A stretch of 7,273 nucleotides of DNA. Origin: CAYJPK01 sp964372035 (GTDB lineage: Bacteria > Desulfobacterota > Desulfovibrionia > Desulfovibrionales > Desulfovibrionaceae). Under the pieces are notes generated by a model. That model saw only the letters and a program-made list of their open reading frames with translations. It was not told where the DNA came from and did no database searches. The stretch covers positions 1 to 7,273 of the forward strand of contig CAYJPK010000096.1 in NCBI GenBank assembly GCA_964372035.1, given 5' to 3'. Positions 1 through 6,821 of the stretch are shown here, piece by piece; positions within the stretch are counted from its first letter, which is position 1, and every line of letters begins with the position of its first letter. Made by a program: the position numbers and the translations under genes.

Positions 1-4
1 AAAA

Positions 5-1171
5 ATGAAAAGATTTACAATTCCAAGAGACATTTATTTTGGCGAAAACGCTTTAGATCATTTAAAAACTATTAGTGGTAAAAAAGCCTTTATTGTTATC
101 GGCTCACAAAGAATGATTGATGATGGAACAACAAACATCATTCAAAACAATCTTAAAGAAGCTAATATTGATAGTACTCTTTTTGTTGGTGTTGAGGCTG
201 ATCCTTCAGTTGAAACTGTTATGCGTGGTGCAAAGGCTATGCAAGAATACCAACCTGATATTATCATCGGTGTTGGCGGTGGTTCTCCAATTGATGCTGC
301 TAAAGCTATGTGGATTTTCTATGAAAACCCTGAATTTACTTTTGCTGAAGCAGCAAAGCCTTTTAATCTTCCTACACTTAGAAAAAAAGCAAGCTTTATC
401 GCTGTAACTACTACAAGTGGAACTGGCACTGAAGTAACAGCGTTTTCTATTATTACTGACGAAAAAAATAATATTAAGTACCCAATTGCTGACTATAATA
501 TTACACCTGACATTGCTATTGTTGATACTAATTTAGTTACAAGCCTTTCTCCTCTTTTAGTTGCAAATACCGGTATGGACGCAATAACTCACTCTTTTGA
601 AGCTTTTGTTTCTGTTGTTGCAAACCCTATCACAGATTCACTTGCACTTAAATCAATTGAGATGATTGTTGACAATATCGTTAACTCATACAATGGTGAA
701 ACAGCTGCAAGAAATGAAATGCATATTGCACAATGCATGGCAGGAATGGCATTTTCAAATGCAATTTTAGGAATTGTTCATTCCATGGCTCATAAAACTG
801 GTAGATTATTTGGTATTCCACATGGTTGTGCTAATGCTATCTATCTTCCTTATGTTGTAAAATATAATGCAAAAACAGCTGGCGAAAGATATGCTAAAAT
901 TGCAAAATACCTTGGCTTAACAGGAAATACTACAGAGGAATTAGTTGATGCTTTAGTTGAGAAATTGATTGAAGTTAAAGCAGCTATGAATATGCCTAAA
1001 ACTTTAAAAGAATTTGGTGTTGATGAAGCTGAATTCTTAAAACAGTTAAGCACAATTTCAGAAGCAGCAGTTGCTGATCCTTGTACTGGCACAAACCCAC
1101 GTACAATTGATGCACAAACAATGGAAAAATTATTCAAAGCTACATATTACGGCGAAAAAGTTGATTTTTAA
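5..1171 (+). CDS. Iron-containing (group III) alcohol dehydrogenase
   Basis: A complete 388-residue member of the Fe-ADH family, which interconverts alcohols and aldehydes (or ketones) with NAD(P)H in the cytoplasm. The N-terminal Rossmann-like half carries the nucleotide motif GGGSPIDAAKA at about residues 91-101 and TTTSGTGTEVT at about 135-145. The C-terminal helical half has the four metal ligands Asp192, His196, His259 and His273; their spacing (4, 63, 14) equals that of E. coli FucO (D196, H200, H263, H277). Nothing catalytic is missing and the length is typical. The start MKRFTIPRDIYFG matches the usual N-terminus of these proteins, but only four bases precede it, so the ribosome site and promoter lie outside the window. 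The substrate cannot be read from sequence; ethanol, butanol or a diol are possible. It faces glnS tail to tail and shares a terminator with it. By eye it is more AT-rich than glnS, which may reflect expression level or transfer. Confidence 0.95.
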   Translation: MKRFTIPRDIYFGENALDHLKTISGKKAFIVIGSQRMIDDGTTNIIQNNLKEANIDSTLFVGVEADPSVETVMRGAKAMQEYQPDIIIGVGGGSPIDAAKAMWIFYENPEFTFAEAAKPFNLPTLRKKASFIAVTTTSGTGTEVTAFSIITDEKNNIKYPIADYNITPDIAIVDTNLVTSLSPLLVANTGMDAITHSFEAFVSVVANPITDSLALKSIEMIVDNIVNSYNGETAARNEMHIAQCMAGMAFSNAILGIVHSMAHKTGRLFGIPHGCANAIYLPYVVKYNAKTAGERYAKIAKYLGLTGNTTEELVDALVEKLIEVKAAMNMPKTLKEFGVDEAEFLKQLSTISEAAVADPCTGTNPRTIDAQTMEKLFKATYYGEKVDF

Positions 1172-1198
1172 GCTTAGACAATAATTCTATTTTATCAC

Positions 1199-1228
1199 AA
1201 AAAAAGGGCAGAATTTGCCCTTTTTTTT
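1199..1228. terminator. Bidirectional intrinsic terminator between Fe-ADH and glnS
   Basis: Seven A (1199-1205) and GGGCA (1206-1210), a five-base loop GAATT, then TGCCC (1216-1220) and eight T (1221-1228). The arms pair perfectly over 12 bp, and the stem is followed by a T-tract on either strand. It lies 27 nt after the Fe-ADH stop on the plus strand and 22 nt after the glnS stop on the minus strand, so one hairpin can serve both convergent genes. Confidence 0.9.
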
Positions 1229-1250
1229 ATTTTATAGCTAATTGTTAAAA

Positions 1251-2933
1251 TTAACTTTTGTTCATTTTAGCCCAAGTGTCTTTAAGCCCAACCGTGCGGT
1301 TAAATATTTTATTTGTATCAGTACTATCAGTATCAACGCAAAAATAACCAATACGCTCAAATTGTACTTTTTCGCCAGCTTCAAGTTCAGCCAAAGCAGG
1401 CTCAACTTTAACCACATTCTCTGTTAAAGAATTAGGATTAATCATATCAGTAAAGGTTTTTCCCTCTGGTAGCTGGCTTGGATTTTCAAGGTCCAAGAGC
1501 GGTTCATACAGTCTTACGCTTGCATCTTTTGCGTGGCTTGCACTCACAAAATGAATTGTGCCCTTAACTTTACGCTTATCAGCAGTGTCCCCACCACGTG
1601 ATTCAGGATCATATTTGCAACGAAGTTCAATTATTTCGCCATTTTCATCTTTTATAACTTCATGGCAAGTAATATAATAAGCATAGCGCAAACGCACCTC
1701 TGCTCCAACGCTAAGCCTAAAATATTTTTTAGGTGCATTTTCCATAAAGTCATCACGCTCAATATAAATTTCACGACTAAATGGAACTTTACGAGTGCCG
1801 TTAATTGTACCATCTTGGCTAAAAGGCATATCAAACCACTCAACTTCACCCTCTGGATAGTTTTCAATCACAACTTTAATAGGGTTCATAACTGCCATAT
1901 AACGTGGTGAATTTGCATTTAAGTTTTCACGGACACAAAACTCTAACATTGCGTATTCAATTAAATTATCAGCTTTTGCAACGCCAATGCGACTACAAAA
2001 CTCACGAATAGCTTGCGCAGGATAACCACGACGACGCAATCCACTAATAGTTGGCATACGTGGATCGTCCCAAGCGCTAACCTTTTTATCTTCAACAAGT
2101 GAGGTTAAAAATCTTTTTGAAAGCACAGTGTTATATAAATTTAAGCGTGCAAATTCAATTTGTTGTGGGTGATAAATCTCAAGTGCATCTAAAATCCAGT
2201 CATAAAGCTCACGGTTATTCGCAAATTCTAAGGTACAAATGGAGTGAGTCACGCCCTCAATAGAGTCAGAAATACAATGTGCATAATCATACATAGGGTA
2301 AATGCACCACTTATCACCAATACGGTGATGATGCACGTGGCGAATACGATAAAGTGTAGGATCTCGCATAATTACATTAGGTGAAGCCATATCAATCTTA
2401 GCACGAAGCACATGTTCGCCGTCTTTGAATTCACCAGCTTTCATACGTCTAAATAAGTCGAGATTTTCCTCAACACTACGCTCACGATACGGGCTGTTTG
2501 TGCCTGGCGCAGTAAGAGTTCCACGGTGTTCACGAATTTCTTCAGCACTTAAGCTGTCAACATATGCTTTGCCAGAATTAATTAACTGCTCCGCATATTC
2601 ATATAATTTGTCAAAATAATCAGAAGCATATAATGGCTCGCTAAACTCCTCACCTAACCAGCGAACATCTTCCATAATTGACTCAACAAATTCTGTATCT
2701 TCTTTCACAGGATTTGTATCGTCAAAACGCAAATTGCAAATTCCACCAAAATCTTTTGCAATACCAAAATTTAAAATAATTGATTTTGCGTGACCAATAT
2801 GCAAATAACCATTTGGCTCAGGTGGAAAACGAGTTTGTACTCTGGCATCAAAACGACCTGTTTCATTGTCATCTTTTATGCGGGTTCTAATAAAGTCTGT
2901 GCCAATTTCTTTTTCAATTTCTTTTTCTAACAT
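1251..2933 (-). CDS. glnS: Glutaminyl-tRNA synthetase
   Basis: Charges tRNA-Gln with glutamine using ATP in the cytoplasm. At 560 residues it is close to the E. coli enzyme (about 554) and is complete. The class I signature is PPEPNGYLHIGH at about residues 37-48, followed by the Rossmann catalytic domain; the KMSKS loop appears as VLSKR at about 270-274, the GlnRS-type variant. YPMYDYAHCISDSIEGVTHS (about 213-232) is the conserved GlnRS/GluRS core. The C-terminal half (from about 345) is the two beta-barrel anticodon-binding region expected of GlnRS and absent from bacterial-type GluRS. The strong match to GlnRS across its length argues against a non-discriminating GluRS. The start has only a weak upstream GAG as ribosome site, but the N-terminal sequence (TDFIRTRIKDD) fits the family. 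The upstream region runs into the assembly gap after 54 bases of A-rich leader, so its promoter cannot be fixed. It shares the hairpin at 1199-1228 as terminator. Confidence 0.97.
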   Translation of the reverse strand: MLEKEIEKEIGTDFIRTRIKDDNETGRFDARVQTRFPPEPNGYLHIGHAKSIILNFGIAKDFGGICNLRFDDTNPVKEDTEFVESIMEDVRWLGEEFSEPLYASDYFDKLYEYAEQLINSGKAYVDSLSAEEIREHRGTLTAPGTNSPYRERSVEENLDLFRRMKAGEFKDGEHVLRAKIDMASPNVIMRDPTLYRIRHVHHHRIGDKWCIYPMYDYAHCISDSIEGVTHSICTLEFANNRELYDWILDALEIYHPQQIEFARLNLYNTVLSKRFLTSLVEDKKVSAWDDPRMPTISGLRRRGYPAQAIREFCSRIGVAKADNLIEYAMLEFCVRENLNANSPRYMAVMNPIKVVIENYPEGEVEWFDMPFSQDGTINGTRKVPFSREIYIERDDFMENAPKKYFRLSVGAEVRLRYAYYITCHEVIKDENGEIIELRCKYDPESRGGDTADKRKVKGTIHFVSASHAKDASVRLYEPLLDLENPSQLPEGKTFTDMINPNSLTENVVKVEPALAELEAGEKVQFERIGYFCVDTDSTDTNKIFNRTVGLKDTWAKMNKS

Positions 2934-2987
2934 TTTATACTCTGTTTATTTTATATTTATTCTTTTTTGTTTTTTTGTAAGCTTTTT

Positions 2988-3087
2988 NNNNNNNNNNNNN
3001 NNNNNNNNNNNNNNNNNNNNNNNNNNNNNNNNNNNNNNNNNNNNNNNNNNNNNNNNNNNNNNNNNNNNNNNNNNNNNNNNNNNNNNN
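2988..3087. other. Assembly gap (100 N)
   Basis: Exactly 100 unknown bases, the usual placeholder for a scaffold join of unknown size. The true distance between glnS and the EF-hand gene is therefore not known, and whole genes could be missing. Three apparent open frames crossing it exist only because N codons are not read as stops. Confidence 0.97.
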
Positions 3088-3103
3088 CTTTAGCAAAATC
3101 AAT

Positions 3104-3119
3104 GGTGAGCTTGCTCACC
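3104..3119. repeat. Short perfect inverted repeat beside the gap
   Basis: GGTGAGC (3104-3110) and GCTCACC (3113-3119) pair perfectly around a two-base TT spacer. With so short a loop the outer pairs would form and the innermost would open. No T-tract follows on either strand, so it is not a standard intrinsic terminator. It lies 16 bases from the gap, in a patch with more G and C than the neighbouring intergenic DNA. Confidence 0.6.
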
Positions 3120-3122
3120 TTG

Positions 3123-3157
3123 GTTTTGGCTTTGTACATGCGAAGCATCGCCAAAAC
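3123..3157 (-). repeat. Nested hairpin immediately after the EF-hand gene
   Basis: GTTTTGGC (3123-3130) pairs with GCCAAAAC (3150-3157), and inside the loop ATGC (3138-3141) pairs with GCAT (3145-3148) around GAA. The right arm touches the last base of the EF-hand stop codon. It could be the 3' end structure of the operon transcript, but the minus-strand sequence after the stem has no U-tract, so it is at best a stabilising or Rho-associated structure. It may instead belong to a repeat that was not assembled. Confidence 0.45.
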
Positions 3158-3462
3158 TAATTAGTATTAGGTGGCATAATCATAGGTTTTTTATCGCCTT
3201 TTTTCATCATCATGCCTTTGCGCCCGTCCATACCGTGACCATCAATAAATTTATGCCACTCTGGATCATCAATATAACCATCTGAATTTAAATCCATTTT
3301 TGTAAATGCAGCCTCTTTCATACCTGGCATTGCTTTAAAAAACTCATCTTTAGTAAGCTTAGCATCTTTATCTATATCCATTTTATCAAACCTTGCATCA
3401 GCAAAAACAAAGCTAGCCGATAAAACCGTCATAGCAATACTTAAAACTAAAATTCTTAACAT
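3157..3462 (-). CDS. Small secreted EF-hand protein, Met-rich C-terminus
   Basis: A 101-residue protein with a signal peptide: Leu/Ile/Val-rich residues 2-20 ending in SFVFA, with likely cleavage before Asp22, so it is probably periplasmic. Two canonical EF-hand loops follow. The first, DIDKDAKLTKDE (29-40), and the second, DLNSDGYIDDPE (57-68), both have acidic or oxygen ligands at positions 1, 3, 5, 9 and 12, so calcium binding is expected; loop 1 has Ala instead of the usual Gly at position 6. The tail (76-101) is unusual, with MMM, MIM and several Lys and Gly residues but no Cys and no membrane anchor. It starts 15 nt after cbiC, with GGAG as ribosome site ten bases before the ATG, so it is probably read from the same transcript. 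Its specific role is unknown; a calcium-dependent structural, buffering or metal-binding role is possible. Confidence 0.85.
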   Translation of the reverse strand: MLRILVLSIAMTVLSASFVFADARFDKMDIDKDAKLTKDEFFKAMPGMKEAAFTKMDLNSDGYIDDPEWHKFIDGHGMDGRKGMMMKKGDKKPMIMPPNTN

Positions 3463-3477
3463 TTATTGTAATCTCCG

Positions 3478-4107
3478 TTACTTATCAAGTTTTACAAGAG
3501 CATTAACAGCGGCTGCAACTAAATTTGAACCACCTTTACGCCCTTTTAATATAATATATTCACAATCAAACTGACTCAAAAGCTCCTTGCTTTCAGCGGC
3601 ATTCACAAAGCCAACCGCCATGCCAATCACAAGAGCCGGTCGATAATTAAATTTCTGCATAATTTCTAATAAAGCTAAAATAGAAGTTGGCGCATTACCT
3701 ACTGCTATTATGGCATTATTCATTTTTTCACCAAGCAAGTTAATTGCCGCATATGAGCGAGTAGTATTATTTTTAGTTGCGTAATCACTAACACCCTCAA
3801 GCTCGAGCAAGCACTTTACCCTATCTTTTGCAAGGCTTGTTATGCCACATTTTGCCATGTTAGTATCAGTATACACAATGGCATTATTTTTTATGGCATT
3901 TTTTGCACTAGCAATTGCATTTTCACTAAAGCATAAGTCCTTTAAAATTCCAAAATCAGCCGAAGTATGCACAATTCGCCTTGCCACCTGCCATTTTTCA
4001 TCACTAAAAGGCAAAGTTCCATAAAGCTCAATTGTTTCAGCTTCAATAATTTCAAAAGATTTTTGTTCAATTTCTTTTGGTGTATAAATATCTAATAATT
4101 TAGTCAT
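3478..4107 (-). CDS. cbiC: Cobalt-precorrin-8 / precorrin-8X methylmutase
   Basis: Moves the methyl group from C-11 to C-12 of the corrin precursor, giving cobyrinate (or hydrogenobyrinate in the aerobic route). The chosen start gives 209 residues, the normal size for CbiC/CobH. ARRIVHTSADFG (about 42-53) contains His47, equivalent to the catalytic histidine of CobH. IAVGNAPTS, PALVIGMAVGFVNAAESK and the C-terminal GRKGGSNLVAAAVNAL are family-conserved segments. An upstream in-frame ATG at 4215 would add 36 residues lying wholly inside cbiA and not resembling the family, so the start at 4107 is preferred. That ATG overlaps the cbiA stop (ATGACTAA, 8 nt) and no clear Shine-Dalgarno precedes it, so translation is probably coupled to cbiA. 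CbiC (anaerobic route) is named over CobH because the neighbour looks like CbiA and the genome looks anaerobic; sequence alone does not separate them. Confidence 0.93.
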   Translation of the reverse strand: MTKLLDIYTPKEIEQKSFEIIEAETIELYGTLPFSDEKWQVARRIVHTSADFGILKDLCFSENAIASAKNAIKNNAIVYTDTNMAKCGITSLAKDRVKCLLELEGVSDYATKNNTTRSYAAINLLGEKMNNAIIAVGNAPTSILALLEIMQKFNYRPALVIGMAVGFVNAAESKELLSQFDCEYIILKGRKGGSNLVAAAVNALVKLDK

Positions 4108-5488
4108 TTTTGTCAGCACTTTGCAGAAAGTTAAAAATTGCATCTTTACTTGCATTTGGATAAATATGTACCCAAGATGCGCTAATATTTTTATCAAGCC
4201 AGCCCTCATTGTCAATAAAAATATTATCTCTATTGTAAATTTTCCACAAATTAAAGCTTTTTGGCTTTGAAACTATAGAGGAATAGTGAAATTCATGCCC
4301 ATATATTTCAGACATGCCAAAACTTGTTGAGCTTAGTGGCTCAAGCTTTCGATAACCTAGAGCAGCAAGCTTTTCGCCTAATTTTGCAGAAAATGGTACA
4401 AGACCAAGCATTTTGAAAGATTTTTCATTAGTTTCAATCTCTTGCATCATATACATATAGCCACCACACTCACCGTGAATAGGCTTACCACTTTTTGCAA
4501 ACTTTCTAATATCTTCTAACATTGAAGTGTTTTGCGAGAGTTTTTCAGCATATAATTCAGGATAACCACCGCAAATCCAAACTGCATCACAAGGTGGTAA
4601 TTTATCATCATTTAACGGTGAAAAATAAACAACTTCTGCTCCAAATTCCTTAAAATTATCAATTAAGCTTTGGTAGATAAAGCAAAAAGCTTCATCATTT
4701 GAAATTGCAACTTTAACTTTGCTTTGCAGGCGTTTAGCTAATTTTACATTAATATTTTCTTTGACTTCAAAATTTAAATCACTGATTTCACATGATTTTA
4801 AAATTTCGTCCAATGCAATACTATTTGTAAAAACATCAGCTAAATGCTTTCTTTTATTAAATTCTTCACTAGCTGGCATTTCTAAGCCTAAATGGCGTGA
4901 TGGGCGAATTAAATTTTTATCAACTTTAATTGCACCAAAAAACTTAATATTCTGCCCTCTTGCATTTTTAACATTTGCCAGCGAGTCTTCAAGTATTTTG
5001 GCATGGTTATCGCTGCCAACATTTGTGCAAATAACACCGACTACATTTAAATCTTTATCAAAATTTGCATAACCATGAACTAAAGCCGCTATAGAGCGAG
5101 CCATTCCTTTAGCATTAACAGCTAAAATGATAGGTAATTTTAAATATTTAGCAAGGTGAGCACTTGAGCCTTTTTCTGTAGTTCCAGAAGCAGAATCAAA
5201 TAAGCCCATCACGCCTTCAACAATTCCGATTTTTTCTGTAGAAATATCATCATTTTGCATGGCTTTTGCAAAAGTTGATATAATACTTTCTTTTGTTTCA
5301 AGCCAAGTATCAATATTGTAAGACGGTGTATTGGTTATGCTTTTGTGTATTGCCGGATCTATATAGTCTGGACCAGATTTAAATGGCTGAACCTTTAAGC
5401 CCATGCTTGAAAATGCCGCCATAAGCCCTAAGCTTATAGTTGTTTTTCCGCATGAGCTTGAAGTTCCAGCAACTAAAAAAGCCCTCAT
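4100..5488 (-). CDS. cbiA: Cobyrinate a,c-diamide synthase
   Basis: ATP- and glutamine-dependent amidation of the a and c carboxylates of cobyrinate, the step directly after CbiC. It has 462 residues, close to Salmonella CbiA (about 459). The N-terminal P-loop-like ATPase domain has AGTSSSCGKTT (7-17), QPFKSGPDYIDP (34-45), NIDTWL (58-63) and VEGVMGLFDS (90-99). From about residue 257 there is a class I glutamine amidotransferase domain, with GGYPELYAEKL (307-317), nucleophile Cys341 in HGECGGYMYM and the likely partner His441 in SWVHIYP. The ATG shares one base with the stop of the upstream 79-aa gene (TAATG). No good ribosome site is visible at that junction, so translational coupling is likely. 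The related hydrogenobyrinate enzyme CobB is the alternative; the length and the apparent anaerobic setting favour CbiA. Confidence 0.95.
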   Translation of the reverse strand: MRAFLVAGTSSSCGKTTISLGLMAAFSSMGLKVQPFKSGPDYIDPAIHKSITNTPSYNIDTWLETKESIISTFAKAMQNDDISTEKIGIVEGVMGLFDSASGTTEKGSSAHLAKYLKLPIILAVNAKGMARSIAALVHGYANFDKDLNVVGVICTNVGSDNHAKILEDSLANVKNARGQNIKFFGAIKVDKNLIRPSRHLGLEMPASEEFNKRKHLADVFTNSIALDEILKSCEISDLNFEVKENINVKLAKRLQSKVKVAISNDEAFCFIYQSLIDNFKEFGAEVVYFSPLNDDKLPPCDAVWICGGYPELYAEKLSQNTSMLEDIRKFAKSGKPIHGECGGYMYMMQEIETNEKSFKMLGLVPFSAKLGEKLAALGYRKLEPLSSTSFGMSEIYGHEFHYSSIVSKPKSFNLWKIYNRDNIFIDNEGWLDKNISASWVHIYPNASKDAIFNFLQSADKND

Positions 5489-5727
5489 TAAACTGATTGC
5501 TCTTGAAGTGCTTGATGAATTATTTTAGCATCTTCATCGCTTGCCATAACATTATATTCAACACAGCCACCGCTACATTTTATATTTGCACCATCAAGCT
5601 CAACATAACCTGCTGAAACAATTTTGGAATATGGCAATTGTTCACGCAAATCAACATGGCTTACTCTACGAGGAAATAAAAAGCAAACTGGCTGACCAGA
5701 AAAATCTTCCATTATTAAATATTTCAT
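5488..5727 (-). CDS. Uncharacterised 79-residue protein with CxxxC motif, coupled to cbiA
   Basis: I do not recognise this protein. It has no signal peptide or membrane segment and looks like a compact cytoplasmic protein. It contains three cysteines, Cys15 and the pair Cys51/Cys55 in CSGGC, plus His24 and His71. The segment PYSKIVSAGYVELDG (32-46) looks like beta-strand structure, and the last 18 residues look helical. It is likely real: AAGGAA lies about nine bases before the ATG, its stop overlaps the cbiA start by one base (TAATG), and it fills the space between argC and cbiA on the same strand. A second Met at residue 6 is a possible start but is further from the ribosome site. Position suggests a link with cobalamin synthesis or its metal, but this is inference from context only. 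Confidence 0.8.
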   Translation of the reverse strand: MKYLIMEDFSGQPVCFLFPRRVSHVDLREQLPYSKIVSAGYVELDGANIKCSGGCVEYNVMASDEDAKIIHQALQEQSV

Positions 5728-5735
5728 ACTATTAA

Positions 5736-5741
5736 TTCCTT
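5736..5741 (-). promoter_or_regulatory. Ribosome binding site of the 79-aa gene
   Basis: AAGGAA on the minus strand, about nine bases before the ATG at 5727. It supports the first Met over Met6 and marks the place where ribosomes enter the 79-aa/cbiA/cbiC set, since cbiA and cbiC have no clear site of their own. Confidence 0.6.
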
Positions 5742-5761
5742 CATTTTATATTAGCTTTGGC

Positions 5762-5779
5762 AGATTAATATTATAATCT
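5762..5779 (-). repeat. Short inverted repeat at the argC stop
   Basis: AGATTA (5762-5767) and TAATCT (5774-5779) are inverted around a six-base spacer and overlap both the argC stop codon and the candidate -10 box. The stem is AT-rich and weak with no T-tract, so it is not a convincing terminator; it could be an operator or chance. Confidence 0.3.
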
Positions 5780-5798
5780 ACGGCATCAGCGGTGCAAA
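5770..5798 (-). promoter_or_regulatory. Candidate internal promoter for the 79-aa/cbiA/cbiC/EF-hand genes
   Basis: On the minus strand a -35-like TTTGCA (5793-5798, 4 of 6 to TTGACA) is followed by exactly 17 bases and a perfect TATAAT (5770-5775). Transcription would begin near 5763 and leave a leader of about 36 nt before the ATG at 5727. It overlaps the end of argC. It would let the cobalamin genes be expressed apart from argC. An AT-rich region can give such matches by chance. Confidence 0.45.
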
Positions 5799-6821
5799 TT
5801 TTAAACCTGTATCAAGAGGCAATCCGTACATTAAATTAGCATTTGCTACAGCTTGACCAGAAGCACCACGGCATAAATTGTCAATAACAGAAACTATAAT
5901 TAAGCGATTAACACGCTCATCAACAACTAAGCCAATATCACAAAACATAGTACCACGCACATTTCTTGTTTGAGGCAATTCCCCATCATTCATAATGCGA
6001 ATAAATTTATGATTTGCCCAAAAATCTTTATAAATTTTATGCACTTCTTTCTGGCTAATTTTTTGCTTTAGTGTGCAATAAATAGTTGATAATATTCCTC
6101 TATTCATTGGCACAAGATGAGGGCTAAAGCTGACAACAACATCACTATCACTAAATCTATTCAACTCTTGCTCAATTTCAGGAGTATGGCGGTGCTTGCC
6201 AAGATTATAAGCCCTAAAAGTATCACTAACTTCACAATACAGTGAAGCCACACTAGCTGAACGCCCTGCACCACTTGTGCCAGATTTAGAATCTATAATA
6301 ATATTAGTATCCACTAAATCATGCTTTAAAGCAGCACCTAAGCCTAATATAGCAGAACTAGGATAACAGCCAGGGTTTGCAACTAATTTTGCTTTTGCTA
6401 TTTCATCTTCATTTAGTTCAGGCAAGCCATAAACAGCTTGCTCAAGTAAATGAGCATATTCGTGCTTTGCACCATACCACTTTTCATATACCTTAGCATC
6501 TTTTAAACGAAAATCTGCTGATAAATCAACGACTTTCAGCCCAGCTTCTAGCAACTCTGCACCAATTTTTGCAGCAGCTAAATGTGGAACAGCTAAAAAA
6601 GCTAGTTCACATTTTTTTGCAATTTCAGCAACATCAGGGGCAATAATTTCAATCTCACCTTCTTCGAATCCACTTAAAAAAGGATAGACTGAAGATAATT
6701 TTTGACCTGCTTGCTCACGAGAAGTAGCAACACATAATTTAATTTTTGGGTGGCTTGCTAAAATTCTGGCAAGCTCCATTCCAGTATATCCAGTTATGCC
6801 AACGAGAGCAGCTTGAATCAT
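5778..6821 (-). CDS. argC: N-acetyl-gamma-glutamyl-phosphate reductase
   Basis: Third step of arginine synthesis: NADPH-dependent reduction of N-acetylglutamyl 5-phosphate to the semialdehyde, in the cytoplasm. It has 347 residues, like typical type 1 ArgC proteins. The N-terminal nucleotide-binding motif is VGITGYTGMEL (7-17). VVDLSADFRL (97-106) and YGLPEL (131-136) precede the active-site ANPGCYPSS, with Cys152 as nucleophile. GTSGAGR (181-187) and the histidine-containing HRHTPEIEQ (210-218) are further family landmarks. The ATG overlaps the stop of the DUF1844 gene (ATGA, 4 nt) and AAAGGA precedes it by about six bases, so the start is secure. It is followed by a 50-nt space with a possible second promoter. 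No other arg genes are in the window, so argC stands alone here rather than in an arginine cluster. Confidence 0.96.
   Translation of the reverse strand: MIQAALVGITGYTGMELARILASHPKIKLCVATSREQAGQKLSSVYPFLSGFEEGEIEIIAPDVAEIAKKCELAFLAVPHLAAAKIGAELLEAGLKVVDLSADFRLKDAKVYEKWYGAKHEYAHLLEQAVYGLPELNEDEIAKAKLVANPGCYPSSAILGLGAALKHDLVDTNIIIDSKSGTSGAGRSASVASLYCEVSDTFRAYNLGKHRHTPEIEQELNRFSDSDVVVSFSPHLVPMNRGILSTIYCTLKQKISQKEVHKIYKDFWANHKFIRIMNDGELPQTRNVRGTMFCDIGLVVDERVNRLIIVSVIDNLCRGASGQAVANANLMYGLPLDTGLKFAPLMP

Noticed and set aside
850..1137. Minus-strand open frame inside the Fe-ADH gene.
   Set aside because: Antisense to a well-supported gene with intact catalytic residues; no independent signal.
1662..1910. 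Plus-strand open frame inside glnS, with similar ones at 2425-2619 and 1242-1427.
   Set aside because: Antisense shadows of glnS without recognisable protein features or ribosome sites.
3104..3157. Intrinsic terminator for the six-gene cluster.
   Set aside because: Two hairpins are present but neither is followed by a T-tract on the minus strand; listed as inverted repeats instead.
2866..3164. Open frames on both strands crossing the N run.
   Set aside because: They are open only because N codons cannot be read as stops; the known parts are low-complexity or too short. Only the minus-strand stub beside the gap is kept, as a finding and not as a gene.
4108..4215. A 36-residue N-terminal extension of cbiC from an upstream ATG.
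   Set aside because: It lies inside cbiA, does not resemble CbiC/CobH proteins, and the start at 4107 gives the family's normal length and an overlapping stop/start junction.
4719..5072. A 117-codon plus-strand open frame inside cbiA.
   Set aside because: It is antisense to a clear cbiA, has no ribosome site, and its translation resembles no known family; cbiA explains the region.
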